From Prorocentrum cordatum (taxonomy: Eukaryota; Sar; Dinophyceae; Prorocentrales; Prorocentraceae), in the NCBI GenBank assembly GCA_963575745.1, contig CAUYUJ010020590.1, positions 106,352-136,351 on the forward strand: a stretch of DNA of 30,000 nt, given 5' to 3'. The notes beneath the pieces are model-generated. The model did no database searches, was not told the DNA's origin, and saw nothing but the letters and a program-made list of their open reading frames with translations. Below are positions 8,346 to 17,773 of this stretch, one piece after another (positions within the stretch are counted from its first letter, which is position 1; every line of letters starts with the position of its first letter). A program made the translations under genes and the position numbers.

Positions 8346-8990
8346 AATGTCCGACGGTCGGGCGCCGCTGCAGATAGGAGGAGCAGGCAACGGGGTGACG
8401 GCGGTTGCTAGGTCGTAAGAGGCAGCAGCAGGGGGCGGGATAATGATGTGGAGCGGGATAATGATGATGTGGATAATGATGATGCTGTGTGCAAGTTGCT
8501 ACTCAATTCAACCTCGGTAGGATCACGGCGGCACGCACACCCCAAGACGACGAGCAGATCATCTCGCGCGTGCCCGTGGTCCAAACAGAGACTTGCTCGC
8601 ATCAACGTTAGTGATGAACTCCACCTGCCCTCGACATCGAAAGCACCCCTGGCGTAATGCACGCCCTTCTGCTACCCCAGGACCAAATCAAAAAAGTATG
8701 GTAAATGACAGGTTGACCCCAGGAACCTGCAACACTTGCGGACTCGAAGACTTGCTGATTAAAGAATGCTGGCCCAGTGAAAACATTCCGCCGATCGCGG
8801 AAACATGGTTGCCTCAGATCTCTGGATGTCACGAGTGCGATGGTCATAACCTTCATCTTTGCGTCGAGATACGCAGCCTGCCAGGGTAGCTTTCCAACAG
8901 CAGCGACATGTGTTGTTATTTAGTGCGTTATTATTGGCACACATGTGTTTGTGATGATATGTTGGCTTAATATACAGTGATCATGCTACG
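8346..8990. other. Low-repeat region, no recognised gene
   Basis: A GGATAATGATGATG stretch at 8435-8485 is followed by more complex sequence. A plus-strand frame ending at 8889 has paired cysteines (CNTCG, then CHECDGHNLHLC) that could bind zinc, and a minus-strand frame (MKVMTIALVTSRDLRQ...) overlaps it. I recognise neither. It may hold the 3' untranslated region of the gene ending at 8991. Confidence 0.3.
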
Positions 8991-9893
8991 CTAGACCCCC
9001 AGGTACTTTAAACTAGAGCTACGGGCGGCCTCGTACCCGTCGAAGTCAACAAACCTCCATGACTCAATGCCACCCGCGCGTGAGGAGTAGTAGTGGGCGC
9101 ACTCCCGCAACCCATCGTACATGTCATGGTGATCAACTCTGAAGTTGTCTGACACGAATACCACCCGCCGCAAGCGTAGAGCCGGATTGAACTTGAAATA
9201 TGTTGAAGGATTGCCAAGCAAAGATTTAGCCGATACAACGTATGCGCCAGCCAGACGCGCGCACCAAGCCAATTGGTGCCGCACAGACAAAGTGGCCGGA
9301 GACTGTACAACAAAGACCGTAGCTTCATACGTTTTATTGTTTCCACAAGACCACACGCCCTCACAAGAGATGGGTCACATGGCCCTTTGACAAAGACACA
9401 TGATCCACGCAGCAATTCCCTGGGATCGATGGGCCCTCTGGATACCATTCCGTTAGAGGTTTGGAGCCTGCCGAGTAATCTGGCACCAGCCTGTTTGCGC
9501 ATCAGTAACCCTTTAGCCTTATACCTCCCCCTGGGGTCCTCGGCAGCGGTCAGAATCCCATCGCCACCAGCGGCGCATTTCTTTAGTATTTTCTTGTTCC
9601 GCAGAAACTCTGACTCTTTGACGTGCCCATCTGTCCAAGTCATTCTAGTTTTCGATACATCTCGGAGCACCTCTCGAATTGGCCGCACATTGGCAACGGG
9701 GGGCAGTGACGAACGGCGGATTCTCAAGAAAGCAGCCTCGCTGTGCGCCCCATCGCTGCAGATATTTTTTACCAAAGTAGTGCCTGCATGCAACTGGGTG
9801 TGTTTCCGCATCTCTCCACTTTTGCGGGGTACGCCATGACACCGAGCACAAATATTTTGGCATAAGGCCAGCAGACCATCCTCGTCATCACGC

Positions 9894-10104
9894 CTGCGGG
9901 CACACACAAGAAACAATGAGCGAGGACGGAAGGAAGATGGGCGGAAGGGATGCCAATGGGAGGAGGAGGAGCAGTAGTAGGAGGAGGAGGAAGAGGAAGA
10001 GGAGGAGGAGGAGGAGGAAGAGGAGCAGGCGGAGGAGCAGGAGGAGGAAGAGAAGGAGGAGGAGGAGGTACATGGGAAGCACAGGCGTGTGTGATGCATC
10101 TTAC
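9894..10104 (-). other. GT-AG intron containing a CCT/GGA microsatellite
   Basis: Best canonical intron in the window, 211 nt. Near its ends are partly inverted sequences (GCATCACACACGCCTGTG and TCATCACGCCTGCGGG), suggesting an eroded element, but no target duplication remains. The core at 9960-10070 is GGA repeat on the plus strand. Confidence 0.75.
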
Positions 10105-10239
10105 GGCCCCTCGCACTTCCAATCCATCTTGACCTTCCAATATGCCCATTCCAACACAGGTCCTGGCGATTGACGGTCCGTCACCACGCACATCGATTGT
10201 GTGAATGTCTGCTCACAACCACTCGTCGTGCCGCAAAAT

Positions 10240-10387
10240 GATAGTACCCTGGCGCATCGGATGGGACTTTGGGAGGGGGGGGGGGCACATCGAAAAATTG
10301 CACGGCCCCTTCTGTTTTTTCGCCCTGGATGGTGTCCGACTGTCTCGGAGTCCGACGGCGGCCCCCCAGGGCCAGACATTGCGATAG
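10240..10387 (-). mobile_element. Possible introner-like insertion in the cysteine-rich gene
   Basis: CTATC occurs at 10387-10383 and 10244-10240 (minus strand), in the same codon phase in both flanks, around a 138 bp segment with a G/C homopolymer. Precise removal gives ...KTDALSFCGTTSG. A GC-AG intron beginning right after the first CTATC (CTATC|GCAATG) and ending GCGCCAG|GGTACTATC also keeps the frame. No good terminal inverted repeat is visible. Confidence 0.4.
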
Positions 10388-10449
10388 AGCGTCCGTCTTG
10401 AGGTCGCCCAGACATTTACAAATCTGAGGACCCCGTCGCGTTTCATTTA

Positions 10450-10720
10450 GGACCGTGTTCCCAACAGTTGAAGGGGGACGACAAGGAGGAGGGGGAGGAG
10501 GAGGAGAAGGAGGGAGGTGAATGGGGATGAAGACGAGGATTCTGCAGGGGAGGGGATGGGGGAGGGGAGGTGGGAGAGATGTGAAAGGGAACGACGGGGG
10601 CGACACGAAACGGAAGGAGGACGGAGGATGATAAGAGGATGCCAACGAGGATGATGACAGTCAGGAAGGAAGGTGAGCAATCAGGGTGGAAGGTGGAGGG
10701 TGAGGAGGCTAACTAGGGGC
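10450..10720. repeat. GGA-rich polypurine tract
   Basis: Plus strand is largely A and G (GGAGGAGG, GAAGG units). Serine/proline frames on the minus strand come from the repeat. It probably lies within an upstream intron or the flank of the cysteine-rich gene. Confidence 0.85.
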
Positions 10721-11232
10721 TTGTAGTTTATCCGTTAGTGCTTAAAACGTGAAATTTGCGCATCTTGATTGGAAGCCCTCCCTTGGGGGCCGTCTTGCGG
10801 ACTGGGCCCTCCTGGACCATTGGGGCCTCGGGCGGCGGAGCCCTCACAACGGCGGTGGGCTGGAGGTGCGCACCGAAACATTTTGGGGACTCTCGGGCCA
10901 TCATTGGAGCCTCTGGCGCCAGGTATCCTTATGTCCTTCCTCCGCCTTTTCCCCCATCCTTGATCAGACAACTCCTTGGGGGCCTGGGGGGCCTCGATTC
11001 ATGCTTGCGTGATTTATATGTGACCTTTTGCGGCCTCCCAGCGGGCTCGAGAATATATAAGACATGTATTTTCCCCACGTGGATACGCGCTCGCACGTTT
11101 CTCACGATCTACGCACGCGCAGCAATTTGTCACGATATCTTCACGCCGATCACAATAACACTCATGTGTACGTATGCACTTGTACGGTTATACCATTACA
11201 GCGGTCTCGATACACTTATACGACCATAGGTA
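10721..11232. other. Region downstream of the 633-residue gene, no gene seen
   Basis: Mixed-composition DNA with GC-rich blocks at 10760-10920 and a more AT-rich part (11050-11230) containing GAATATATAAGACATG. I find no coding signal, hAT-type terminal repeat or other recognisable element. Confidence 0.4.
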
Positions 11233-13134
11233 TTACGTGCTATGCCAAGAAGAAAGCATTGCATCCCAATCCCCCGGGATCCGTGAAAGAACAGGCACCA
11301 CAGAGTCCGTCGGATATTTGGATCGCGTGGTTGCCCTTGTGGTGGCCAGCCGTCGCAACACAATTGACCAAGCTTCTAGCGGAGAGCACGATTGGGACTG
11401 CATGCAGGCGGCAACCAGCGGCTGCAAGTGCAGGACCTCTGCTCGCAGGGCAGCCTCGCTCACCTGAGCCAGCCGCGCCAGTCGAGCGCAATCTCGAAGG
11501 TATATGCTCCCACCATCTGCCTTGCCGTTGAAAACTTTGAACGATTGCCAGTAGTCAAACGACGGGTATTCTGCATAAATTGTTTGAATCGCCAACTTAA
11601 CCCAAGCCCGCATGCGTTGCAAACATTGTTCAATATCAGCAAGCGTTGGTTTCTGTAGTACTCGCGTCTCGCCGTCCATGACAAAGACAAGTGGTTGCTC
11701 AAGATACTTCATCATCAAGTCCGTGTACCCAGTCGTGTTCATACACATGCGCTGCTCTCCGAACAATTGGTATATTCTGTTCACGAAAACACTCAGCATC
11801 TCATGCGTGGCCGTTACGTCAAAATCTTCCTGGTCAAAAAACCTGAGAGGACCCCCAGCTTCATCGGCGGCATCCGCTAACATCGCACACAGCAGGACGT
11901 TGCAGGGCGTGGCAGTAATCCACCGCAGCCACTGTCGTGCCATCTGTCGTGGGTCGGTATCTTTGGAGCCGCCGTTGGGTTTACCAGCTACGTCGATCAT
12001 GACATCCACGATCGCCGTGAATACGTAGCAGCTCCGACCAAGAGGTTTGGCGAACGTCTCGAACCGATGCTTCGCCGCACGCAAGTTGCTCATCGGAGTG
12101 CGCATTTGTGGATGCATTTTTTTGACGGCATCTTTGAATCTAACTTGTAAGTCCAAACTGCATTGTATCATCCGTGCTGGTGAATGTCTGGAGCGAGCCA
12201 TCATCTCCACGCACTTTTTGAGGTGCTCGTCTATTCCCCAGGGCCTCGATAATATTCGGCGTGACGCATGAGTGGCATCTCTTACAGCAGCATTGCAATT
12301 TGGCAAGATAGGAGAAATCGCATCAACCAAGGGCTTCCTTTGAATCTCGCACGCGACAAGCTCGTTGGACGCACTATCGACGGCGCAATGGTGCGTCTTA
12401 TCCCGAACATTCCGGTCAACATAATCCAAAATCCGTGATCGTTTGGTACCTCTGTGCGCAGTGCTGAAATCCTTGATGATTTCAGAAGTCGATTTGACAA
12501 TCTCGTGGGCAGCCGATCCTCCACCACGTTTGATGCCCATCACGCCGCTCCGGCGATTGAACTTGCCATCTACAGCGACAAATCTAACCAGCAACACCGT
12601 CTTTCTTTCGTCTCTCATGATGCTGATAGAAGTAACGTCTTTCATGAATGCATGGTCGCGGTGCTGACAAGCGTTGGCCGCTGCGATGAGCATCGATGCA
12701 GATTTCCCACTGCCCGCAACGCCAGGCACGCCATTGTGCATGGAGCCGCCGTGCGTGATCACATGCTGGATGACTCGCTTGAACTCATCCTTGGTCGGCG
12801 CTAGAGGGTGGGACCCGCCGCTTGAACCAGCCATCTCCATGATTGCTTTTTGGTGAAACACTCCGGCGGCATGCCGCTTCAGCGCAAACTGCTTGACGTT
12901 CCCAGGGACGGTGGTACCACGCGCATACACTTGAAATTTCTCGGGCACATTCTTCCGGCCATGCCGGCGCAAAGCCAAATTGCATGCTTTACACGCGACC
13001 CCACGCGTGCAATGAACAAGCCATGGCTTGCCTGAGGCATCACGCGCCCAACGCGCGCGGCGCCAGATGTGAATGTTCCTACGAATTCTGCAAGTTATAC
13101 ATTTGAAGCTTTTGCAACCTTTGCAAGCGAGCAT
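11233..13134 (-). CDS. Intronless zinc-finger protein, possibly hAT-transposase-like
   Basis: 633 residues. The start MLACKGCKSFKCITCRIRRN is preferred over the ATG at 13176, because a spliced-leader relic ends one base before it. The N-terminus has CKGCKSFKCITC, then a second cysteine pair (ACKACN), then FQVYARGTTVPG...LKRHAAGVFHQKA, whose spaced histidines resemble the zinc finger ahead of hAT-type transposases. The middle segment NAAVRDATHASRRILSRPW and the C-terminal region (FDYWQSFKVFNGKA...) have the general look of hAT-derived proteins, but I cannot place the acidic catalytic triad. The lack of introns in 1.9 kb contrasts with its neighbours and fits a processed retrocopy or a mobile element. 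Role in transposition is a guess; it may be a domesticated or inactive relative. Confidence 0.65.
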   Translation of the reverse strand: MLACKGCKSFKCITCRIRRNIHIWRRARWARDASGKPWLVHCTRGVACKACNLALRRHGRKNVPEKFQVYARGTTVPGNVKQFALKRHAAGVFHQKAIMEMAGSSGGSHPLAPTKDEFKRVIQHVITHGGSMHNGVPGVAGSGKSASMLIAAANACQHRDHAFMKDVTSISIMRDERKTVLLVRFVAVDGKFNRRSGVMGIKRGGGSAAHEIVKSTSEIIKDFSTAHRGTKRSRILDYVDRNVRDKTHHCAVDSASNELVACEIQRKPLVDAISPILPNCNAAVRDATHASRRILSRPWGIDEHLKKCVEMMARSRHSPARMIQCSLDLQVRFKDAVKKMHPQMRTPMSNLRAAKHRFETFAKPLGRSCYVFTAIVDVMIDVAGKPNGGSKDTDPRQMARQWLRWITATPCNVLLCAMLADAADEAGGPLRFFDQEDFDVTATHEMLSVFVNRIYQLFGEQRMCMNTTGYTDLMMKYLEQPLVFVMDGETRVLQKPTLADIEQCLQRMRAWVKLAIQTIYAEYPSFDYWQSFKVFNGKADGGSIYLRDCARLARLAQVSEAALRAEVLHLQPLVAACMQSQSCSPLEAWSIVLRRLATTRATTRSKYPTDSVVPVLSRIPGDWDAMLSSWHST

Positions 13135-13135
13135 G

Positions 13136-13156
13136 TTTGAGCCTAAATGGCTAAAT
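13136..13156 (-). promoter_or_regulatory. Spliced-leader relic abutting the start of the 633-residue gene
   Basis: On the minus strand it reads ATTTAGCCATTTAGGCTCAA plus one base, against the dinoflagellate leader (CCGTAGCCATTTTGG then CTCAAG). 16 of 21 positions agree, including TAGCCATTT and GGCTCAA. The ATG at 13134 follows after one base. Confidence 0.7.
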
Positions 13157-13226
13157 ACAGCGGACCTCTGCACCACGAATGCGCGTGCCTACCTGCACAT
13201 GCCGCGAACGTTGCAGAATGATAAAT

Positions 13227-13320
13227 CTAGCACGCATCTTCCAACCCATGTCAGAGTGAGGGGGCAAAGCTAGGACGCATCTTCGAACTAATCTACGTCA
13301 GAGTGAGGGGGTCGAACGGT
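13227..13320 (+). repeat. Tandem duplication of about 43-55 bp
   Basis: CTAGcACGCATCTTCcAAC...GTCAGAGTGAGGGGG at 13227 recurs at 13270 with a short extra segment. The second copy runs into the end of dispersed repeat R1b, so it may be a partial duplication of that element's end. Confidence 0.75.
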
Positions 13321-14035
13321 CTTACGCCGTCCTTGGGTTCGAGTCTTAAATGGGAATCCGCAGCGCTGACTATGCGTGTTGTTTGTTTGTTTGTTGTTGT
13401 CGTTCTCCCACCCGCGACCCACCCATCGACGCACCCGCGACCCGCCCGCAACCCACCCCGCTACCCACCCGCGACCCACCCTCGACCCACGCCGCGACCC
13501 ACCCGCGATCCACCCGCCCCACCCCGCGACCCACCCGGCGACCTGCCCCGCGATCCATCCGCGACCCACCTTGCGACCCACCCCGTGACCCACCCCGCGA
13601 CCCACCCCGCGACCCATCAACGAACCGCCCTGCGACCCGCCTGCAATTCACCCGCAACACAACTTGCCCTGTGGCCCACCCGCGACCCGTCGCGCGCGTC
13701 TGATCGGAGGGCTTTTCACTCATCGTAAAAGATGGCCACAGGTCCATCTTTTGTGATGGCGATTCCGATGATGTGCATGAGGATGAGAAAAAAAGGATAT
13801 GTTAGATTAGGAATGATATAAAGTCAAGGCCGAAACGTGCTGTTTTGCCCGTCGTATAGTAGGGGGTGCCTCGTCGTTTTCTCGGTCACAATGTAAAGGG
13901 CGTGTCGATAGAGACGCCTCATCTCGTTACGGGCGTTTCGAAGCTTTTCGAAACGCAGAAGATCTCGAGACCAAGTCGCCCGCCCCTCACTCTTATCCGC
14001 AACTGCGGGCGCATACGTAAGGTACATGGCGACGA
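13285..14035 (-). repeat. Dispersed repeat R1, copy b, with CGACCCACC minisatellite
   Basis: Inverted relative to R1a (575-1146). The minisatellite occupies about 13410-13690. Its other end, read on the minus strand, holds the frame YLTYAPAVADKSEGRATWSR and EMRRLYRHALYIVTEKTTRH, a plausible old coding remnant, part of which (APvAADnSE, EMRRL) is still seen in copy a. The GTCGAACGGTCT end contains GGTTCGAGTCT nearby, close to a polymerase III B box. Confidence 0.8.
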
Positions 14036-14424
14036 CGAGGGCGTTCCCCCGCTTCCTCCTCCTCCTCCTCCTTCGTCTCCCTTTCGAAATCCTCGCCCTC
14101 CTAGTGGTCTGGTTTTTGTCATTACGTTTCCTTCTCCTCGTCCGTCTTCTCCCATCCATTTTGTCTTTTATTATTATTGTTTGTCTTCGTAATGGTTGCA
14201 TCGCTTCAATGTCTCGCAAAGTACATCCGACCTGTGGATTCTTAACGCTCGTTGCCCGGGCACTGCTCGTAGCGCAAAGTTTTCCCAGATGATCGGCGTC
14301 GGCATTGGCGAGTTTTCAGTCGGAGTTAAGGGTTGCAGCCTCCTTCGCCCAGGGCACCAGGGCTCTAGCTAAAGTCTGGCAAGTTGCGACGAGGGCCTCC
14401 CCAAGGCCCCCCTAAATAATATCC
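14036..14424. other. TCC-rich tract and mixed sequence, no gene
   Basis: A TCC run (14055-14080) is followed by mixed DNA. 14350-14384 matches the end of the probable intron at the USP exon (243-275, opposite strand), and the following TTGCGACGAGGGCCTCC matches the end of repeat R3 (15690-15720, 17695-17720). Confidence 0.5.
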
Positions 14425-14560
14425 GCCGGCCCCCTTGTGGGGCCACCAGGCTGTAGGCCCGTGATTCGCAGTTTCCTGTACCAGTTGTAGTTTCTAGTTT
14501 CCAGTGTTACAGTTCTGCTTCTTGCTGGTTACTGTAACTAGTTGATTGACCGCGCGAGGG
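14425..14560 (+). repeat. Dispersed repeat R4, copy a
   Basis: GCCGGCCCCCTTGTGGGGCC, then ACCAGGCTGTAGG, CCAGTT, TCCAGTTTCCA, TTCTGCTTC and GTTACTGTA occur in the same order at 19708-19850. Both copies end in a GCGCRAGGGGGGGG homopolymer. Confidence 0.85.
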
Positions 14561-14633
14561 GGGGGAGGCCCAAACAGGATTTTCCAGCGTCCCCTGGGCG
14601 CGTTGTCTGAATTGCTGGGGGGGCTCGAAATCG

Positions 14634-15297
14634 ACACCCCTCGCGCAGATCCGCGGGGTCAGGGTCCAAAAACACATGGGATTTGCCACATTTCTGAAAT
14701 TCGGTGCCACCCCTCACGCAGATCCGCGGGGTCAGGGTCCAAAAAACACATGGGATTTGCCACATTTCTGAAATTCGGTGCCACCCCTCACGCAGATCCG
14801 CGGGGTCAGGGTCCAAAAACACATGAGATTTGCCACATTTCTGAAATTCGGTGCCACCCCTCACGCAGATCCGCGGGGTCAGGGTCCAAAAAAAACAGGG
14901 GATTTGCCACATTTCTGAAATTCGGTGCCACCCCTCACGCAGATCCGCGGGGTCAGGGTCCAAAAACATAGGGGATTTGTCACGTTTCTGAAATTCGAAC
15001 CCACCCCTCAGGCAGATCCGCGGGGTCAGGGTCCAAAAACACATGGGATTTGCCACGTTTCTGAAACTCGAACCCACCCCTTACGCAGATCCGCGGGGTC
15101 AGGGTCCAAAAACACATGGGATTTGCCACATTTCTGAAATTCGGTGCCACCCCTCACGCAGATCCGCGGGGTCAGGGTCCAAAAACATATGGGATTTGTC
15201 ACGTTTCTGAAATTCGAACCCACCCCTTACGCAGATCCGCGGGGTCAGGGTCCAAAAACACAGGGGATTTGCCACATTTCTGAATTTCGAACCCATC
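14634..15297. repeat. 73 bp satellite, nine units
   Basis: Each unit contains GCAGATCCGCGGGGTCAGGG, a short A run, then GGGATTTGCCACATTTCTGA and AATTCGGTGCCACCCCTCAC. Units are 85-98% alike. The long frames on both strands (DPDPADLREGWHRISEM repeats) arise from the repeat; the 73 bp period rotates through all frames. Confidence 0.95.
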
Positions 15298-15425
15298 ACG
15301 CACATCCATCGCAAGGCGTGGTAACCCAAACTGCGAGAACTCCCTCGGCCCTTTAATCGCAAGGTGTGGTAACCAAGCCCTTAAACCATACACGTCTTAC
15401 CAATCGCCAGGTGTGGTAACCCCTC
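15298..15425. repeat. Three short repeats of TCGCAAGGTGTGGTAACC
   Basis: Three degenerate copies, at about 15308, 15357 and 15403, follow directly on the last satellite unit, 46-49 bp apart. Confidence 0.8.
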
Positions 15426-15439
15426 TTGTGATCAGTTGT

Positions 15440-15575
15440 TTTTGCTGATTGCGACTCGGCTTCGCATGAAGTTTCGATACTGCTTCACGACAGCGCCAAG
15501 GCCTCATGACTTAGCTCTTCCATGGCCCATTCTCCGAGAGAGGGGGCCGGCGGCAGGGGGCGAAGCCCTTACGGA
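15440..15575 (+). repeat. Dispersed repeat R2, copy a
   Basis: CTTCGCATGAaGTTtCGatA, TGCTTCACgAcaGCGCCaAG and CCGGCGGCAGGGGGCGAAGC then CCTTACGGATA match 23421-23540 in the same order and orientation. Confidence 0.85.
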
Positions 15576-15579
15576 TAAA

Positions 15580-15725
15580 AAGCGAGGCAAGTGTAGCGGT
15601 AGCGGTCCTTGTCCTCCTCTGATACCGCCACTCCCTCGACCTCTCCTAAGGTGCCTTCTGACCAGCATTCCGAGGCGTATCCAGCCCATTGCGACGAGGG
15701 CCTCCCAAAGGCCCCCCAAAAATAT
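15580..15725 (+). repeat. Dispersed repeat R3, copy a
   Basis: AGCGAGGCAAGTGTAGCGGT through CTTCTGACCAGCATTCCGAG to TTGCGACGAGGGCCTCC is about 95% identical to 17590-17725. Confidence 0.9.
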
Positions 15726-15774
15726 AATTAGCCTGGCGAAGGACCCAACCATATGCAGTTGTGAGTAATGCTGG

Positions 15775-17333
15775 TGTGAGTACCGTCTTCGGTGGATCTC
15801 CCTATGGGGCCACGAACCGTTTGAGGGGTGTGCCGAAATGGGTGTGGGGGCGGCATGCGAACGTTGCCATTGGGGCCTTCGGTGGAGCTCCTTATGAGGC
15901 CACGAAACGTGTGAGGGGTGCACCGAAGTTGGTGTAGGGGCGGCATGCGAACGCAGCCACTGGGGCCTTCGGTGGAGCTCCCTGTGGGGCCACGAAACGT
16001 GTGAGGGGTGTGCCGAAATGGGTGTGGGGGCGGCATGCGAACGCAGCCACTGGGGCCTTCGGTGGAGCTCCCTATGGTGCCACGAAACGTGTGAGGGGTG
16101 TGCCGAAATGGGTGTGGGGGCGCATGCGAACCCAGTCACTGGGGCCTTCAGTGGAAATCCCAATGGGGCACATGGGGGCCACGAAAACTGGAGGGATTAT
16201 TTACTTTTCTGTATGTGTGCCAAACATGGTGTGTTGGGAGGCATTACGGACCAGGCCACTGGGGCCTTCGGTGGAGCTCCTATGGAGCCACGAAAACGTG
16301 TGAGGGTTGTGCCGAATATGGGTGGTGGGGAGGATTGCGGACCGCCACTGGGGTCTTCGGTGGAGCTCCCTATGGGGCCACGAGCCGTGTGAGGGGTGCG
16401 CCGAAATGGTGGTGAAACTGCATGCGAAACCTGCCACTGGGGCCTTCGGTGGAGCTCCCTATGGGGCCACGAACCGTGTGAGGGGTGCGCCAGAATGGGG
16501 CGGGGCCGCCATGCGAACGCAGCCACTGGGCCTTCGGTGGAGCTCCCTATGGGGCCACGATCCTCGTGAGGGGTGCGCCGAAATGGGGCGGGGCCGCCAT
16601 GCGAACGCAGCCACTGGGGCCTTCGGTGGAGCTCCCTATGGGGCCACGAACCGTGTGAGGGGTTGTACCGAAATGGGTGGTGGGAGGAATGCGAACGCAG
16701 CCACTGGGGCCTTCGGTGGAGCTCCCTATGGGGCCACGAAGCGTGTGAAGGGTGTGCCGAAATGGGTGCGGCGCCGCCATGCGGACGCAGCCACTGGGCC
16801 TTCGGTGGAGCTCCCTATGGGGCCACGAAACGTGTGAGGGGTGTGCCGAAATGGTTGCGGCGCCGCCATGCGGACGCAGCCACTGGGGCCTTCGGTGGAG
16901 CTCCCTATGGGGCCACGAAACGTGTGAGGGGTGTACCGAAATGGGTGGTGGGGAGGCATGCGAACGCAGCCACTGGGGCCTTCGGTGGAGCTCCCTATGG
17001 GGCCACGAAACGTGTGAGGGGTTGTTCCGAATAATGGGTGGTGGGGAAAAAGCATGCGGGGCCCTGCCACTGGGGCCTTCTGGAGACCCCATATTGGGGC
17101 CCGAAAAAAACGTGTGAGGGCGTGTGCCGAAATCATTTTCAGTGGTGGGGAGGCATGCGGAACCTGCCACTGGGGCCTTCCGGTGGAGCTCCCCTATGGG
17201 GCCACGAAAACGTCGTGAGGGGTGTGTCGAATTGGGTGGTGGGGGGAGATTGCGGACCCTTCACTGGGGCCTTCGTGGAGGCTCCCTATGGGGCCCACGA
17301 AAGGTGCGAGGGGTGTGCCGAAAATCGTGTTGG

Positions 17334-17335
<2 letters not shown>
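15775..17335. repeat. 90 bp satellite S90-A, about 17 units
   Basis: The core is GGGGCCTTCGGTGGAGCTCC, CTATGGGGCCACGAAACGTG and TGAGGGGTGTGCCGAAATGG. One block at about 16160-16250 is diverged, and units decay after 17035. Because 90 is divisible by three, 30-residue repeats can be translated in several frames on both strands (HWGLRWSSLWGHETCEGCAE on plus). That is expected for any stop-free 90 bp repeat, so I do not call a protein. Degenerate copies lie at 27965-28095 and 28450-28585. Confidence 0.95.
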
Positions 17336-17387
<52 letters not shown>

Positions 17388-17490
17388 GGATGGGATGATG
17401 ATGATTGATTGTGATTGATGATTGATGATGATGAATGATGATGATGTATGATGATGATGATGGATGATGATGATGATGATTGATGATGAT
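17335..17490. repeat. GAT microsatellite
   Basis: Nearly pure GAT for about 55 bp, then interrupted GAT/GATT to 17490, followed by a short GGA run. Confidence 0.95.
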
Positions 17491-17589
17491 GGCAGGAGGG
17501 AGGGGGGGGGGAGGAGGAGGAGGTGAGGAACGCGGGGCGCCGTCTCTTCAAAACGAGGACCCAACACCACAGGATGGTTGGGAAAAAGC

Positions 17590-17773
17590 AAAGCAAGTGT
17601 AGCGGTAGCGGTCCTTGTCCTCCTCTGATACCGCCACTCTCTCGACCTCTCCCAAGGTGCCTTCTGACCAGCATTCCGAGGCGTACACAGCCTATTGCGA
17701 CGAGGGCCTTCCCAAGGGCCCTCAAAAAAGGAAAAGCGAGGCAAGTGTGGCGGTATCGGCCCTTGTCCTCCCC
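17590..17773 (+). repeat. Dispersed repeat R3, copy b, plus a second partial start
   Basis: The full copy at 17590-17725 is followed at 17735-17773 by another GCGAGGCAAGTGTGGCGGTA start in the same direction. The partial copy abuts the last recognised WD40 exon, so this repeat may form the next intron of that gene. Confidence 0.85.

Larger units (their letters stand above)
8991..10423 (-). pseudogene. Cysteine-rich gene of unknown function, at least three exons, with a frame break
   Basis: Exons read QICKCLGDLKTDALS (about 10423-10383), FCGTTSGCEQTFTQSMC...WKCEGP (to 10105) and RDDEDGLLALCQNICARCHG...SLKYLGV (9893-8991). The 9894-10104 intron is clear: donor GGGGCC|GTAAGA, acceptor GTGCCCGCAG|GCG, phases matching. 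Cysteines are frequent (CKC, CxxxxxC, CQNICARC), hinting at zinc binding, and WTDGHVKESEFLRNKKILKK is helical and basic. Near 9335-9380 the reading moves from one frame (...CVFVKGPCDPSL) to another (VWSCGNNKTYEATVFVVQSP...) with no fitting intron, so there is a one-base shift: a pseudogene, or an error in the sequence. The 5' end was not found. No family recognised. Confidence 0.5.

Noticed and set aside
7347-8390. 347-residue serine/proline frame on the minus strand
   Set aside because: It is the 32 bp minisatellite translated; the frame rotates and no stop can occur in the unit.
9008-10099. Continuous 363-residue frame starting MHHTRLCFPCTSSSS
   Set aside because: Its first 70 residues are the intron at 9894-10104; the true upstream exon joins with matching phase through a clear GT-AG pair.
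13252-13320. CAGAGTGAGGGGG as a hAT terminal inverted repeat for the 633-residue gene
   Set aside because: It points away from the gene and is the end of repeat R1b; no partner is found near 11.0-11.2 kb.
13330-13350. tRNA or tRNA-derived SINE at GGGTTCGAGTCT
   Set aside because: Only a B-box-like motif is present; no A box at the right distance and no cloverleaf could be drawn.
15504-17170. Long frames on both strands with 30-residue repeats (HWGLRWSSLWGHE, RGPIGSSTEGPSGC)
   Set aside because: They follow the 90 bp satellite on both strands at once, and similar frames appear wherever degenerate satellite copies lie. No start, splice or domain evidence.
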